DNA of 64,000 nucleotides, from positions 12,715,501 through 12,779,500 of the forward strand of contig NC_089726.1 of NCBI RefSeq assembly GCF_035083965.1, read 5' to 3'. The notes beneath the pieces were generated by a model. The model had not been told where the DNA came from and ran no database searches. It saw only the letters and a list, made by a program, of their open reading frames with translations. Of this stretch, positions 12,301-24,310 are shown piece by piece (position 1 is the first letter of the stretch; every line of letters begins with the position of its first letter). The translations under genes and the position numbers were made by a program. Source of the stretch: Branchiostoma lanceolatum (Eukaryota > Chordata > Leptocardii > Amphioxiformes > Branchiostomatidae).

Positions 12301-15300
12301 TGCATGGGTGAAATCCTGAGCTAACTCCTGGTAATTTTTCCCCAGTACCTTTGCAGCATATGTGTTGTCCAGGATGTGAAGGCACAGACCCCGGCAGCGT
12401 CCCCTGTGCATGGCTGAAACCGGCTGGTGTAGGCAACCTACGTGTCGTCAGTGGAAGTGTTGTGTGCCCATGACCCCTTCCCTTTAGCCCCAAAATTCTT
12501 GTCAGAATAGGCCCCACTGTTGTCACCCCTCTAAGACAGTGCTACCCTGTAGAGATGCTGCGACTGGCATCCCTGTTCCTAAAAATTGTCAGCTGTGAAC
12601 TCTGTGATTTGCTGCATGTCTCAGTTCCCTTAGATTTAGTCCCTTGCATGTTTGGCATAATAAACTAAAAAAGAGAAGTGTCCGTGGTGACCCTCCCCAA
12701 TAGACGGTGAGCTAAAAGAATTGACTTGTATTTTGTTCTCATCTCTACCATTTTAAAATGCCATTAATTTGCAATGAACATCAACGGCAAAGAGGGATAT
12801 GTAGGTATGTACACAAGTCATTAGACTTTAACCTGCTCTCAGAGCTGAGGCTGTTTCAGGAGGGACCACTGAATAATGGTATAAGATTTCATGTCTAAAA
12901 TCACCTGTCGTGTCCCATAGTTTTCTCATCATACATGACTAAGGCTCCTCCTGAAATAGCCTCTCATGTCCCAAAGAACACAATCCAAACTCTGATCCCA
13001 AAAGTAGTGGCATTAAAGCCCAATTCTATCTCAGCCTAACAGTTTCTTTTCACTTTGTTTTGGATTCTTACCCTGGTAGAACTTTATCCTTGCCAAGCCC
13101 ATTGATGCTGACGTTGCTGTAGTGGTGTGTCCCCATTAAATCCATGTTTGCTTGTTTTGGAAAATAAATAAGTAGGTTCTATTATCAGTTTATGTACTGT
13201 GTCCATCTCAATGTATTCCCTTGCTAAATAAATGTCTGTGGTCCCTGCCTGAACCTCACCTTAACTGTGTCTATAAGTTCTAACCAAAGTCTGTCACCCA
13301 TAGTTGTAGGCAAAACAGACTGATGCTCTTATAAATACTGTTATCTGAATCAGATGTAGCACATATCTTGATCTTATCTTATTGAAACACAAATGTTGAC
13401 AATGAGAAGCATCTTTAGTCCAACTTCATGGTACAGCTGTCACTCTAGATCAACCAAGATGTAACTCAGAGATGTTTATTGGACAGATATACATGTATTA
13501 AACATAGTTTTGACAGAGAAGCTAGTACTTCAGATTACATTGCGCTCTCCCTATATATAGATACAATTTGTAAATGTATTCACTGATATAATGGATTTTA
13601 GGTGTATTTGCTTGCATGGGATCACACTCTGGTTTTTGTGCATGTGTGTGCTGTGTGTGCAAACTTATAGTAAAGTTTGTATTTTTGATATTTCTGAGAG
13701 ATTTATTGTATTTCACAAAGCATAGAACTGGACATGTTTCTATATTGTACATGTCGGTGCCTTTATCAATATGGTTTTACCACTCAAGACTTAGTCATAT
13801 CAATCTTAGACCATTTTTCTAGCAATAGTTGCCTGGACATGCTGATTATTAATGTCAATGATAGAGTTGATGTACCCAACGTTAATTCCTGTGTATCAAG
13901 GAAGAACTTGTTAGACAATGTTGTTATATGATCCTGTTTTGCAAGGCTTTACCTTGACTTTGTGCATTTAATGGTAATGATTGCAGATATTGATTTTAAA
14001 TCAAACAGCAGAATTTCATGACATTGATGTCCCATATCTATTGATGTCAAGGCTATTTTTCCTCAATGTGTGTATAATTTGAAGAAAAAACATAATTCTG
14101 AAAGTTAGGATTGCATCCCTATTGATGTTCTCTGTACACTTCTGATCAGAAATGATCTACATTGTAGAAAGCAACCAGGTTAAAGAAGGACATTCTAGAA
14201 ATCTGCTCCAATGGAGGTCCTGGTCTATTCCTCTCAAATATGCACAATGTATTGGCATTGCAGATGCATGTTGGGCTCAAAATACCATGCATTCAATGAC
14301 ATTTGAGCTGAATGTCAGACAAAAGAATGTTTTTTTACCACATATTCAACCAGGGCAAAACTGTATTTCATTAGTCCCTTTAGCCTTGTAACTTTCTCAG
14401 CCATGTCCAGATTTTAGAATGTGAATTAATCATGACTTTCAATTTAACTTTGCAGCCTTGGATTGGTGCTGCCAGAGTATAGACAGAAGAGGATAGAAGT
14501 AGAGAACATTGACATACCAACAGGTAGAGAGTACTTATAGAAAAGCCTTCAAAAAATCTCTCCAATAACTAGGGAAGGGAAGAGCATGTTCGGCGAATGT
14601 TCATGAGGCCTATTTTGTGATGCATATGCTTGGTTTCATAATTCTCTATCAGAATCATTGTGGCAGACCATTTTTATCAGTACGTTATAAGTAAGTTAGA
14701 TTACAGGGGGTGTATTCTTCATAAAATTTCTGCTGATTTCTTGTGGTGCTGAAAAATTTCTGCACATGAACTCGATATGCAGCAATGGAATTCTGGTCTC
14801 CATAAACTTCAGTACTGTTGGCTGTCTTTTATCCAGGTCGTGATTACTTACAAACACAGCGCTCTGCACTCTTCATTGCACCATGGTAAGTGTTAAGACT
14901 TCACCTTCCTCACACCCACTGCACATCACAGTCTCCTATTAATAGCACCTCAATTAAGGCACTTGAATGTTTAATTCTCTACAATGGCATGTGTTTTCCT
15001 GGAAGTAGAAGAATCTGATGATGGTTACAAGTAGAAATAATGAAATGCACTGAATTTCTCCCAGTATCTTCTGTGTGCCCGAGAGCAATAACTTAGACTT
15101 AAAACTTGAGCTAATATTGAAGGAATCTATGCCTGTCTGTGAAATGCTCACTTGTCTAATAATTCTGTTGTCTGCAGGCAGTTCTGTGATGATGTCCTGA
15201 CAAATGCCAGCCATGCTGACTTCCTGCAGGACATCTTGGAAAAACTGAGTGGCTTTGACTTCCCAACTGAATGTTAGTGGCTGGTTTCTTTGTATAATGT

Positions 15301-18300
15301 TTCCATTAATGAACTGCCGTTATTGTCATTGTAGAAGTGGTATTAGAATGTGCTCAATAGATTTCTCTTTAATTTCACTGCTTTTTAAAATTGAGTGAAG
15401 ATTATGGATACTGCAGTTACTGTGTAGGTCATTGATTACTGCAACTGTTCTGCCACGTTGATGACAGGTAATGAGCCCAAGCTGAAGCACTTGTTACTTG
15501 ACACTGTTGTCACCGAGAGCCTGGCAGAATTTTGGAACAACAAAGCTGTAGACTTCAAGAGGTAACAAGAAGAACTGTTTGCAACACACATGTGACACTT
15601 TGATTTGTTGTATCTGCTTATACACGTCTTCTTTGTTTTGAATCATTTGTTACTCTGTTTGTACGTTGTACGGTGTCACTGTAATCTGTGGTTAATTGTT
15701 TTGTATACAAAGTACACGACTTTGTACATAATTTTGGTGTTTGTTTCTGTCATTGTGATGTCTTAGTTCTGTATGTTGATTTTTTTGTTTTGCTTGCAGT
15801 CAAGACCTTGACTCATGCAGTGTTACTGGTAATGCATGTAATGCTACATGTAGCAATGCTCGATTTAATTCAAGGTATGTTTTAAACAATAGCATACTTG
15901 AATTATTTTGTGTGCTACCTGTTATAGGAAAAAGTAGCAACAAGTAAACATGTACCCTTCTGTAAACAGTTGTTGTTCTTTGAATACTCTTATCTGATTA
16001 AAAGAAAGGTGCTAAAAAGATCATACTTATAGAACCTCCCGATTTTTCATCCCTTTTCCTAACATTTCCCTCCACAACATTGTTTTAGTTAACTTTACCC
16101 AATGATATTTGTTTTTGTACAATTGTTTCCCAGTTTGGGTCTTTACAGTCACAGTCATTGTTTTTCGCTTTTCCACAGTGATGGCATCGTGGCGACTTTT
16201 GTATCAACAGAAGGTGGAATCACAAGGGTCTTCCCAGAGAGGTGAGACAAAAATCTAGATACTATCCAGTGTTCAGGTTTTGTTCTACAGTCCCTTCATG
16301 TTGAACAGTCTTTAGATTCCCATTTTAAACTATTAAGACTTTAGCACCTTTGGAAAAGCCATACTGAAACTGTGTTTTGTTGTCTCCAGTGAATGTCAAG
16401 ACTTTGAAGACAGGAGGGACACTTGGCAGCAGACCTTCTTCAGGAGATCTTTGGACAATGATTACTTCATCTACTCAGTGCCTTACAATTCTTGTAAGAT
16501 GCAATGTTATTTTGACAACTCACAGGAATTGCTATATTGTGATGAATGGCCAGAAAAGAATAGATTGGGAGTACTGGAGATGTTTAACCTTAATTCAAAG
16601 CACTCTGAGCAACTTTCTATGGTACTGCAGTGTGACTTCCGATTTTGATATCTCGTGTTCTAAAAATGCGAAGGTCTTGTTTTATTAGTAGTAGATAGCT
16701 ATTGAAAGAGAGAATAAGTCATATATGTTTGGGCCCCCTATGGCTTTTTTTGAACTGCAGGAGCTGATTTTGTTTTAAAATTTTGAGAGAGAATAAGTCA
16801 AAAAGGGGTAAATGGATCCTCATGATTTTTGGTATATAGATAGCTTAATGTATGATTTACATAATCATATACTAATCATGCATGTAATGAGCTAATTAAT
16901 GAGATTAGCTTATAAATCTGTTGCATTCCATAATAGGACTCTCAAACACATGACATATGTAACTCAGAAATAGAGAAATATCGATAGATATGAATCATGC
17001 AAATGAATACCTAATTTACATGATTAATGACAACATACTTTAAACCCATTGTGGTTAATGATGGGAATTCCATTCTTGCAGCATTTGGAAATTAAGTAAA
17101 TGTGAACATTATCGAACATAAATCATACAAATGAGGTCCTCATTTACCTAATTTATGAGGAAATGCTACAATAGCATTCTTTGCTAAGATAACTTTGAAC
17201 AACAATGTGTTATTTGATAGAGAAAGTTATCAACTGCTGTAATCTCTGCATGTCCTTATTTGCATGTGGGCTATAAGCTACAAAAGCACTAACAGACCTC
17301 CGTCGCCATGGTAACATCTTTTTATGTTGCCAATCTTGTTATATACAGTCATGTAAATGTTGCATCTATGAGGTCCAGAAGGGCAAGCATTTGTTCTTTA
17401 TATAGTGGACAGTTCATTGTTGTCATATCACAATCTATGTTGACTGCAAAATCAAGTGAAATAGTGAAAGTGTGATTGGGGTTGACTGACTCCTTTCATG
17501 CTGTCTAAATACTACACTACAGATAGGGATCCAATGAAGAGACTTACTAATTCCCTCCCCAGACCACCAGAACTGGCCAGTGAATTACACCATCATGGCC
17601 ACCTCATCTGTCACTCTGAACGACATGGGCGGCATCAAACCAGCAGGTATCACCATTATCTCATTATCTACTTCATTTCATGAAATTGTACTATAATTTG
17701 CAATCAGTACAATGCTTCTTTCTGCCTTGACTGAATTACATCTTTTTCCTTTTACAGTTGTTGGAGTAAAGCTTGACCCAGAAATCATTTTGGGCACCAT
17801 GTTGCACATCACAGATCAGGTACAGAATTAATGTTCTTGAAAGCATATTTTCTTTGTAAGCAGTCTTCTCACTTAAGGGTCCTTTGGAGAGGGTTGTGGG
17901 GTGCATGGCTGTTATGTACCCACATTACAACATGATGCAGACTGCAGCTGTAAGTGTGTCACAAATGGCAATTTTTGCATCAAAGATTCTGATGACAAGT
18001 AACAAACAAATGGTGAAAAAGGACAGTAGCCAATGTCCATGCTGTGTGATGGTGACAATATCTGTTGTGTGTGTCTGTCTGGCTCCATTTACTTTTAGTT
18101 ACTAACTGTAAAATTGCTATCCCATTTACTATATATAGTGTCCTGGGGGACCATCCTGCTCAGATGTTAGCAGGAGTTGCAGAGATAGTGAGGTAAGTCT
18201 TGATACTCGTCATCTGTCAGTGACATTTATAGCTAAGTATATTTGTGAAGGTAAACATTCTGCATTTGCTCGTAAATGTTACCTTTCTAGAAAAAAATAT

Positions 18301-21300
18301 TTGTAGCAACTTGACTGTCGATTCAGTGCCAGGAATACCTGCCTAAAGGTTCATTTTATCAGGATGACCAAACTGTTTTTCTGCCCCAGAATCTCCTCTG
18401 TGTCCTGCTGGATGATGGTGGGTTCATTGTCACCACTAATCAAGATGAACAAGTGGGAGATGTAAGTGAGGATCAACAGACAACTGTGTTGTAGATGTTA
18501 CATTGCTTTTCTTCTTCACCACATGTCTCCTCAGTCATTCTATCTCTTTATTGGTACTGGTCCACAGATCAAGTATGTAAAGCAATCTTTTTGGGTCTCA
18601 TAATGTTGTATCTTAATACTGTTGATAAGTCAAATATGTGTATACTTTAAGGACATCACATGCGTCTCCAATCCCATTATCTTTGGGAAGGTAATTATCC
18701 CCTATACTACTAGAGTGTAGAATGAGTTTGGCTCATAGTTTTCTGTGGGTATTTGACATTAGGATGATAAAGTATTCTACCCTTTGTCTTAGGTTGGCAG
18801 GTTCTTTGGTGAAGTAGATGGGCACCTGATGAGGGAGTTGTACAATCGGAGTGTATACAGGAGGTTTGTAACATGCATGTTTTGTTAGTCCTTTGTATTT
18901 GGTTGCTGCTACATCTGATAAAGTGCTCTAAGTACCAAAAAACTTTGCAAACAGCTACATGAAGACGTATTTTGGCTTTACATCAGGATTTCATCACCAA
19001 ACCTATGATTTTTATACTTTCACTACCCAACAGATACAAGGTTTTATTGCTTTTCAATCCTGCAGAGTGACACTTCATTTTCCATGAGTTATTGTGATCA
19101 CAACGTTCTGCACCACTTGAAATTGATTTTGGTCCCATAAAAGAAGATACGAGTATCATCTGACATATCAACGTGTCACAAATCATCACATCTCACATAT
19201 ATTACACCTTATGTTACAGGGAGGAGGCATATGACTTTCAGGCCTCATGTAAAAAAGAACAACCCAAAGTTGCCAGTGCAGGATCCAGGGTATCTTTTGT
19301 GGTGAGTTTAACTGAGCCTCCTGTAGATGATGGTGTCAATCGATAAAGATGAGATAGGGTTGTACACCAAGCATTGCGGATTTCATACTTTTTTAGAAGC
19401 CACCATGTAATCATGGTTACTGTGCACTTCGTATATTCTATATTGATGCAAATACCTGTTTCATAATCTAGCAAGTGCAGTGATATGGTGTAATAGTATG
19501 AGCTTTGGTAGTAGATCAATCAATTGATCAAATTACTATTCATGGTTCTTTTCTAACTAGGTAAAATTATGTGTAACCCCCTTAGCCAAGACTGAACCTT
19601 GCAGATGCTCTCAACCTTCAGTGGTGGACTACCAATGCAGCATGGTTTGCCCTTTTTCTGTACACACTGTCAATAACTCAAATCGTAGTGTCCATAGCAT
19701 TCCTTTTACTTATTCGCAATAAGTTTCTCCTTCCAACCATTTCTTGAGGGTCAATTTACTTGTACAATGTACTGTAGAAAAACATGTGGTAATGGAGTGG
19801 GAAAGCTTGTTGAATTATTTTTCATCTCAAAGATTTTAAAGAATTCCCATTGATTGGAGTGTATCCCAGTTCAATAAAAAACAATGATGATTCTGTGCTC
19901 ATGTAACCTTGAGTAATTCCCATGATAGATCTACCATACCATGAAGAATACATCATTCTTTTTTCTCTTCCTTTGCAGGGCATACCTACAGCAGAATGTC
20001 TATGGGTAATTTGTTTAGACTTATAATTACTTTTGTTGGTTGCTATTGAGATGATTACTTTATGACCATTATGATACATACTGCTTCTACTTCTTATTTG
20101 CAGCATGTTTCAGGCTAGTAATATTTTGAATATTCAATAACTTATATCATATTCTCTAAAGTCTAAGCTGGTGGAAAGTATCTCGATGTGAAATACTTTC
20201 AGCACCAAGGTCATGAATGGTTATCTTTCTTATCAAATGAGTTATAATTATACATGACTTCTTGATCAATGTTGGATTTTATGATTAACTCTTACCATGT
20301 ATGTCTGTTTCTATCCCATAGGATTCTGTTCTCAACAAGCTCAAGTAAGTACAAATGACAATGCATTTTGGTGAAATAAAGGATATCACATTTGAAGCAG
20401 TCAACAAATTAAGATATTTTCAGCCCTTTCCTTTTTAATTTTCTTACTGCTTGATTTCCCCCTAGCCATGGCTGAGGAGTTGGGGGAAGAGGGGAGCATA
20501 GATGAGAATGTGAGCTGTGTCAGGTTGCAGCATGAGTACTATCTTGGGCCAGAGGTTCAACTCTATTGGTCTGCTGACTGTGGAAACTGCTCCAGGTACA
20601 TACAGGCTTCTTTTGTATCCTTTCCAATAGATTTGCTGACTCCACATTTATCAAATGTGACAATTCTGACATTTGATGTTTTGAGTATATTTTACTAATT
20701 TTTAGTGCTTTTGTCTGTGTTACAGAACAATGACTGCACGGCAGCTGAGGTACAGCAACCTGCTGCTGGTAGTGGCTGATCCATTATGCAACAGCTGTAA
20801 CAACACACCTGTCATCCAGGAACCACAGAAGAATATCCTTCAACTTTGTGGCAGAATACTTTTGCTGTCATTTTGCTTTATGTGCCGTCCACTTCCTTGT
20901 GACATTTCAGTGGAGACAAACCAAGTCCTGGGATAAGACAACAGTTGCAAGTATCACGGAGGGCTAAATTGTAATGAAACTTATCATTTGGATATTTTCC
21001 CTGGAACTGGGGCCTTTTTAAGTTGATGACATACAATCATGATATCTGTTGTTGTTATTACCTTAACACTGTTACCAAATAATCCAGATCAGTGCACTGT
21101 AACACCAAGGTACAGGAGAGGCCCAGAAAAGTGTTATGACCACCATAAAGATGTAAGTACATGACATTGTGTAATCTGTATTAGTGGTGTCTTTCAGCAC
21201 TGTTGGAAAAAGTGAGTATAAACAATGCCAAAAAAATACTTTCACAAGACAGTGTAGTATGTCTAGACAGAATGTCGTCAGAAACATTGTCATCAACATC

Positions 21301-21546
21301 TTTTATGGTCGTTTGTTTGTTTGTTTGTTTGAAGCAGTACTAGGAAATGTGAACTTCCAGGCTATAACATTTTGTTTTTTACAAACTAGATACTACTAGA
21401 TCAAATGATGGTGAGAGTTATTTTTCTTTATCCAGGAGGACGCCAGTCACTGCGGGGCAGCAGCTTTGGCAGCACCATCACTGTTTGCAACAAGTATCCA
21501 GTTGAGCTTCCTCCTCTTCATCATGAAGCTGTTTGGTGCCACATGA
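567..21546 (+). CDS. CACNA2D: Voltage-gated calcium channel alpha2/delta subunit, 5'-truncated by the window edge
   Basis: Auxiliary, extracellular, membrane-anchored subunit that promotes surface delivery of Cav1/Cav2 channels. I joined 36 exons with correct splice borders and matching phases; they give 866 residues without a stop. Order: end of the VWA_N region, VWA with metal site (LIDNSGSV, then LFTDGGTE), Cache-like VGCC_alpha2 region ([35 protein letters not shown]), the tryptophan-rich stretch near the alpha2/delta cleavage region (WWTTNAAW), the Cys-rich delta part ([19 protein letters not shown]) and a hydrophobic C-terminal tail for membrane or GPI anchoring, stop at 21544-21546. 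Motifs resemble vertebrate alpha2/delta-1 and -2 more than -3 or -4. Signal peptide and VWA_N exons lie left of the window. Exon coordinates are in the block entries below. Exons chosen: 2422 or 2870, and 4763 or 4904. Family certain; exact paralogy open. Confidence 0.95.
2422..2511 (+). other. CACNA2D: Alternative exon 4a of alpha2/delta (VWA)
   Basis: 90-nt exon, phase 0 on both sides, between ag at 2420-2421 and gt at 2512. It encodes 30 residues ([13 protein letters not shown]..., ending [11 protein letters not shown]) that align with the human alpha2/delta-1 stretch ending KGITDYKKGFSFAFEQLLN. The residue facing the MIDAS threonine is histidine (DRHNWSAG). Confidence 0.85.
2870..2959 (+). 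other. CACNA2D: Alternative exon 4b of alpha2/delta (VWA), tandem duplicate of 4a
   Basis: 90-nt exon, phase 0-0, acceptor ag at 2868-2869 and donor gtaagt at 2960. It encodes 30 residues ([20 protein letters not shown], then [10 protein letters not shown]) homologous to exon 4a. Here the MIDAS position is serine followed by aspartate (MSDFGKG), close to the vertebrate ITDYKKG. Same length and phase as 4a, 358 nt downstream, so mutually exclusive use is likely. Confidence 0.85.
3312..3367. repeat. (AT)n microsatellite
   Basis: About 55 nt of alternating AT interrupted by one acgt, inside the alpha2/delta intron after exon 4b. Apparent ORFs across it are artefacts. Confidence 0.95.
4763..4812 (+). 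other. CACNA2D: Alternative exon 7a of alpha2/delta
   Basis: 50-nt exon entering in phase 1 and leaving in phase 0; encodes [17 protein letters not shown] with the first G split. Matches the human alpha2/delta-1 GYYYEIPSIGAIRINTQ segment at the end of the VWA domain. Donor gtgagc. Confidence 0.85.
4904..4953 (+). other. CACNA2D: Alternative exon 7b of alpha2/delta, tandem duplicate of 7a
   Basis: 50-nt exon, same phases, 91 nt after 7a; encodes [17 protein letters not shown]. The upstream tract is pyrimidine-rich and ends in cag; donor gtgagg. Including both copies would add 100 nt and break the frame, so only one can be used in a productive transcript. Confidence 0.85.
8366..8405. repeat. 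Direct tandem duplication of 20 nt
   Basis: The unit tgaaccccaaaatattgaca occurs twice back to back, in an intron of the alpha2/delta gene. Confidence 0.9.
8531..8593 (+). repeat. Dispersed repeat, copy 1
   Basis: About 63 nt containing tttggcacccaatt and gttaggcagc. A second copy with roughly ten differences lies at 55271-55333 in a CEP41 intron. Short, so probably a fragment of an old mobile element. Confidence 0.75.
9752..9805. repeat. Short tandem repeat, 24-nt unit
   Basis: Two to three copies of a unit containing gagtaaacaaaattaactga, in an alpha2/delta intron. Confidence 0.85.
9999..10305 (+). other. CACNA2D: Two microexons (18 and 30 nt) of alpha2/delta
   Basis: 9999-10016 encodes EQTYTS (donor gtaagt) and 10276-10305 encodes [10 protein letters not shown] (donor gtgagt). 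Both are phase 0-0, so each can be skipped without a frameshift. They fall where mammalian CACNA2D1 has alternatively spliced small exons, after the HPNL/HPSL motif. Tissue-specific inclusion is an inference. Confidence 0.8.
12290..12675. repeat. GC-richer intronic patch, possible inserted element
   Basis: Within the 2.2-kb intron after 12271 the base composition rises clearly, then falls back after a run ending aataaactaaaaaag. I find no coding match or inverted ends. It could be an old retroposed element or a noncoding exon; identity unknown. Confidence 0.3.
15800..15874 (+). other. CACNA2D: 75-nt Cys-rich exon of alpha2/delta
   Basis: Phase 2-2 exon encoding [18 protein letters not shown] plus seven residues, with three cysteines and NAT and NSS N-glycosylation sequons. 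Vertebrate alpha2/delta-1 has no matching segment at this point. Skipping it keeps the frame and gives a join ([16 protein letters not shown]) close to the vertebrate length, so it is probably a cassette or a lineage insertion. Confidence 0.75.
16700..17280. repeat. AT-rich interspersed repeat in an alpha2/delta intron
   Basis: Contains repeated phrases of the type caaatgaggtcct and catttacctaatttatgag, similar to caaatgaggaccttgtttgc at 58848-58869. Both look like members of one dispersed family; ends could not be defined by eye. Confidence 0.4.
20833..21075 (+). other. CACNA2D: U12-type AT-AC intron in the alpha2/delta gene
   Basis: Intron of 243 nt starting atatccttca and ending gttac. 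The 5' site fits the minor-spliceosome ATATCCTT consensus and a perfect branch motif ccttaac lies at 21061-21067, about ten nt before the 3' end. Using these borders joins VIQEPQK to [16 protein letters not shown] in frame, matching the vertebrate IQAEQTSDGPNPC region. No GT-AG alternative restores this alignment. Confidence 0.88.
21311..21331. repeat. (GTTT)n microsatellite
   Basis: Five uninterrupted GTTT units in the 3' UTR region. Confidence 0.9.
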
Positions 21547-24310
21547 CAGTAGAGACCCAAGAACTACCACTTTTCTATCAATGTTGCCTTTCAAATGCAA
21601 TATTCCTACTTCCAAGAAGATTTAGACTATGACTTCTTTACCTCCCAGAGGTAGACCTCACTAACACAAACAGTTTTGATCAGTAGATCGAAAATAATTT
21701 TATAAGTAGGCCAGAAATAGGGGATTTGGAATGCATCATGTATGTATGTCTGATGATTGAGTTTTGCTAGAAATGTGTGTTTCTGAAAGCTAAGCTAGCA
21801 AGCTTTTTTGTATGTAGAGGAAACAAAAAAAAGAAGGTTTTTCAAGTGTGAAAGTAGAGAATCCTGGAATTGTTGCCTCTTATTAAGGACAATAAGGAAT
21901 TCTGGATGTCTACCTCAGGACTCTGTGGTTGACACCAGGCCTCTTTTTTGCCTGTGCTTTCTAACAACATTTGGACAGAGCACAGTTGTAGTGTGCCTGC
22001 CAAAGGATTGGTCAACAACAGGTATTTCAGGTGCTGTAAAATTTTCATTGAAACGACAGTGTGACATGGCAGATATCTGTATCTGAGGTAGCTAGCAACT
22101 CAATGAATTTCAGTATTATCACACTACTTGCAAAGTAGAATGCAGTATGACTATAGCTCTGTGCTTCAAGAATGTAAAAAGTTACCTTCTCATGATAACA
22201 GAAAGAATTCTATATCCAGTTAAGAATACACTTTTGAAACAACTTACATACTTTTCAACTGCTGCTGTATGTACATATTAATACTAAAGATATTTTGCTC
22301 TACATGTACTAAATCTCTAGTATATGCCAGTCTATTTTTTGTCTACTGACTGTGCCAAACAAAAGCACTATTGGCAAGTATTTACAGGCCCTGGGATGGA
22401 GAGGTTATTATGAAAAGGATCTGAGTGGTATGTCCTGCCATGTTCCCTTTGTAAATGACCTGTTCAGTGAAAATTACTATTACATCTATGGAGGGTCTGT
22501 ATGCAAATTCAATATCAGTATGATATCAGTGTTAATGACCTAGATTCATATCTCAGACTGAAAACAAAAGTGAGAAAAGATCATGTTTGAAAATTTTCTT
22601 GTTTGGAATGAACATTTGGTTAAAACCAAAAGCTTAAAGATAATTCTCCTTGCTGAGAAAAACACATATATTAAGTCTTTGAATGTGCAATATAGACTGG
22701 GCTTTGACAAAGGAGTGAAGGTATTTCAGAGCAATAATATTTTACTCATAGTAGATTTGGCAGGAGATTTAAAGATTTTGTTGTTGTTGTTTCTCTTAGT
22801 TGCTAACTATGCAAAGTATTTATTTTGAAAGTATTCTTTTGTATTGAATTGATAGTCTATAGAGTTTGTAATATATAAACAGAAAGTTTGTTTGTGTTAT
22901 AATGACATAACAATATGGTGTCTTTGTTGAAAACACATAGGAACAATGCTAAATTGTACCATCTAACTTCAGTTGGAGTTAACGGCAGCTTTCACTGCAT
23001 TTTCATCACACAATTTTTAATGTTATGATATGATATTTGAACAAGCATTTTGACTATGTAAGTGCCTGACAGATGCACAATGTAGAATTTGATCTGTCTT
23101 CACTTGATAGGTAATGATAGATTAGCTTTATTGATTGATCAGATATGGTTAACCTTCTCAAAGCTAAATTGAGGAGATAACATGGAATATTTCTTAATAT
23201 TTAACCTAGACTGTGCTGCAGTGAAGGTAGTGAAAATGTATGTAGAGTTGTCGAAATGCAAATGTCATTATGTGTTGGGCTTATACACAGTATGACTGGA
23301 AATATGCTTTATCATAGCAATGAGCTTCCAATGCATCATCATCCTTGATGAAGGTTAGATTAGGTTTAAAGGCATGGACTTACAAGATAACAGTTAGGAA
23401 GAGGTAAAATGATGTAATGAATTTTAGATTGAAGTGTTCTGGATGTCAGAGCTGTGTTACTGTGTGCTGTCCTGATGAAGATCTGATCTATGATCTATGA
23501 CTTGATTTTTGAGTGCGTTGATGGTGCTTGACATAATGCATAATTGATTCAAATAATGGCAGACTTTTTATGTACATTCAGAGATGGCTGGTTTGTACTG
23601 AGTGAATTTGTGCATAAGGACGAGCTTCAAGGTAGTGTACAATATTCAAACAACGGGGCAACACCAATTGCATTACTTGTTTCTTGTTAATTTGACAAAA
23701 AGAAATGACGATGCATATTTACCTCTTTTTGGTTCACTAGTCTTCTTTAGTGTAGTGTTATTTCTAAAGTTTATGACTGAAACTAAGATGGAGGTCAAAC
23801 TTTATAAACTATAGTAAAGGCAATTTTATCATGTTTGAAAAGGCCTTTTACATGTTCCTCTTTTATATCAGAGATTATTTTTCATTCAGTGATACTGTTA
23901 CTGTTACAAATATTTTTTAAGAATCAAGTCATTTAATTGGTGTTACCCAAAGATAGAAATTAGAATGTATCATACCAGTACTTATTAGTGCTCATAATGA
24001 GCCAAGCAGATTCCACGAACTAGTTCTGAACTAGTATAGCAGGATTAGGAAATGGTAGTGATGAAATCAACAGAAGATGACCAGGCTCAAAGACAAGCAA
24101 TTTGTAGACCATGTATACAAGCAAATTTTTCTACAGAACAGTTCTGGAACAAACATGTCTATAGCTGTACAAAAAAAAGTGTAAAATACCAAATGTATGA
24201 ACTTTTTAGAAACAAGCATAGAATTTTAGGTATGGATTGATCTTCCAGTTTTGCCAGACTTGAGTTGATTTACTGATTGTTGGCAATAAATTCTTGAAGA
24301 AAGATTGAAT
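21547..24310 (+). other. CACNA2D: 3' UTR of the alpha2/delta gene
   Basis: AT-rich stretch after the stop with no supported coding exon. The first good poly(A) signal I see is aataaa at 24285-24290, implying a 3' UTR of about 2.7 kb; an earlier non-canonical site is possible. Contains a (GTTT)n run at 21311-21331. Small ORFs here are AT-rich and unremarkable. Confidence 0.55.
24285..24290 (+). terminator. Candidate poly(A) signal, alpha2/delta gene
   Basis: aataaa in tggcaataaattc, the first canonical signal downstream of the stop codon in this orientation. Confidence 0.45.

Larger units (their letters stand above)
14456..17819 (+). other. CACNA2D: alpha2/delta exon block: second Cache-like segment
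   Basis: Exons 14456-14523 ([18 protein letters not shown]), 14837-14885 ([16 protein letters not shown]), 15178-15272 ([18 protein letters not shown]), 15468-15561 ([18 protein letters not shown]), 15800-15874 (Cys-rich cassette), 16179-16241 ([14 protein letters not shown]), 16390-16493 ([15 protein letters not shown]), 17563-17646 ([16 protein letters not shown]), 17758-17819 ([13 protein letters not shown]). Phases chain correctly throughout. Confidence 0.92.
18139..21546 (+). other. CACNA2D: alpha2/delta C-terminal exon block (delta region)
   Basis: Exons 18139-18192 ([16 protein letters not shown]), 18390-18461 ([16 protein letters not shown]), 18793-18863 ([16 protein letters not shown]), 19220-19301 ([15 protein letters not shown]), 19586-19641 ([18 protein letters not shown]), 19979-20005 (AYLQQNVYG), 20322-20344 (ILFSTSS), 20466-20595 ([12 protein letters not shown]), 20726-20832 ([16 protein letters not shown]), 21076-21152 ([19 protein letters not shown]), 21436-21546 (hydrophobic tail, stop TGA). 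The 19641 donor (gtttgc) is weak; I chose it because NAAWAYLQQ then aligns without a gap to human AAAWSILQQ. Confidence 0.88.

Noticed and set aside
19642-19656. Alternative alpha2/delta donor at 19657 (gtacac)
   Set aside because: Also in phase but adds five residues and worsens alignment with vertebrate AAAWSILQQ; kept only as a second choice.
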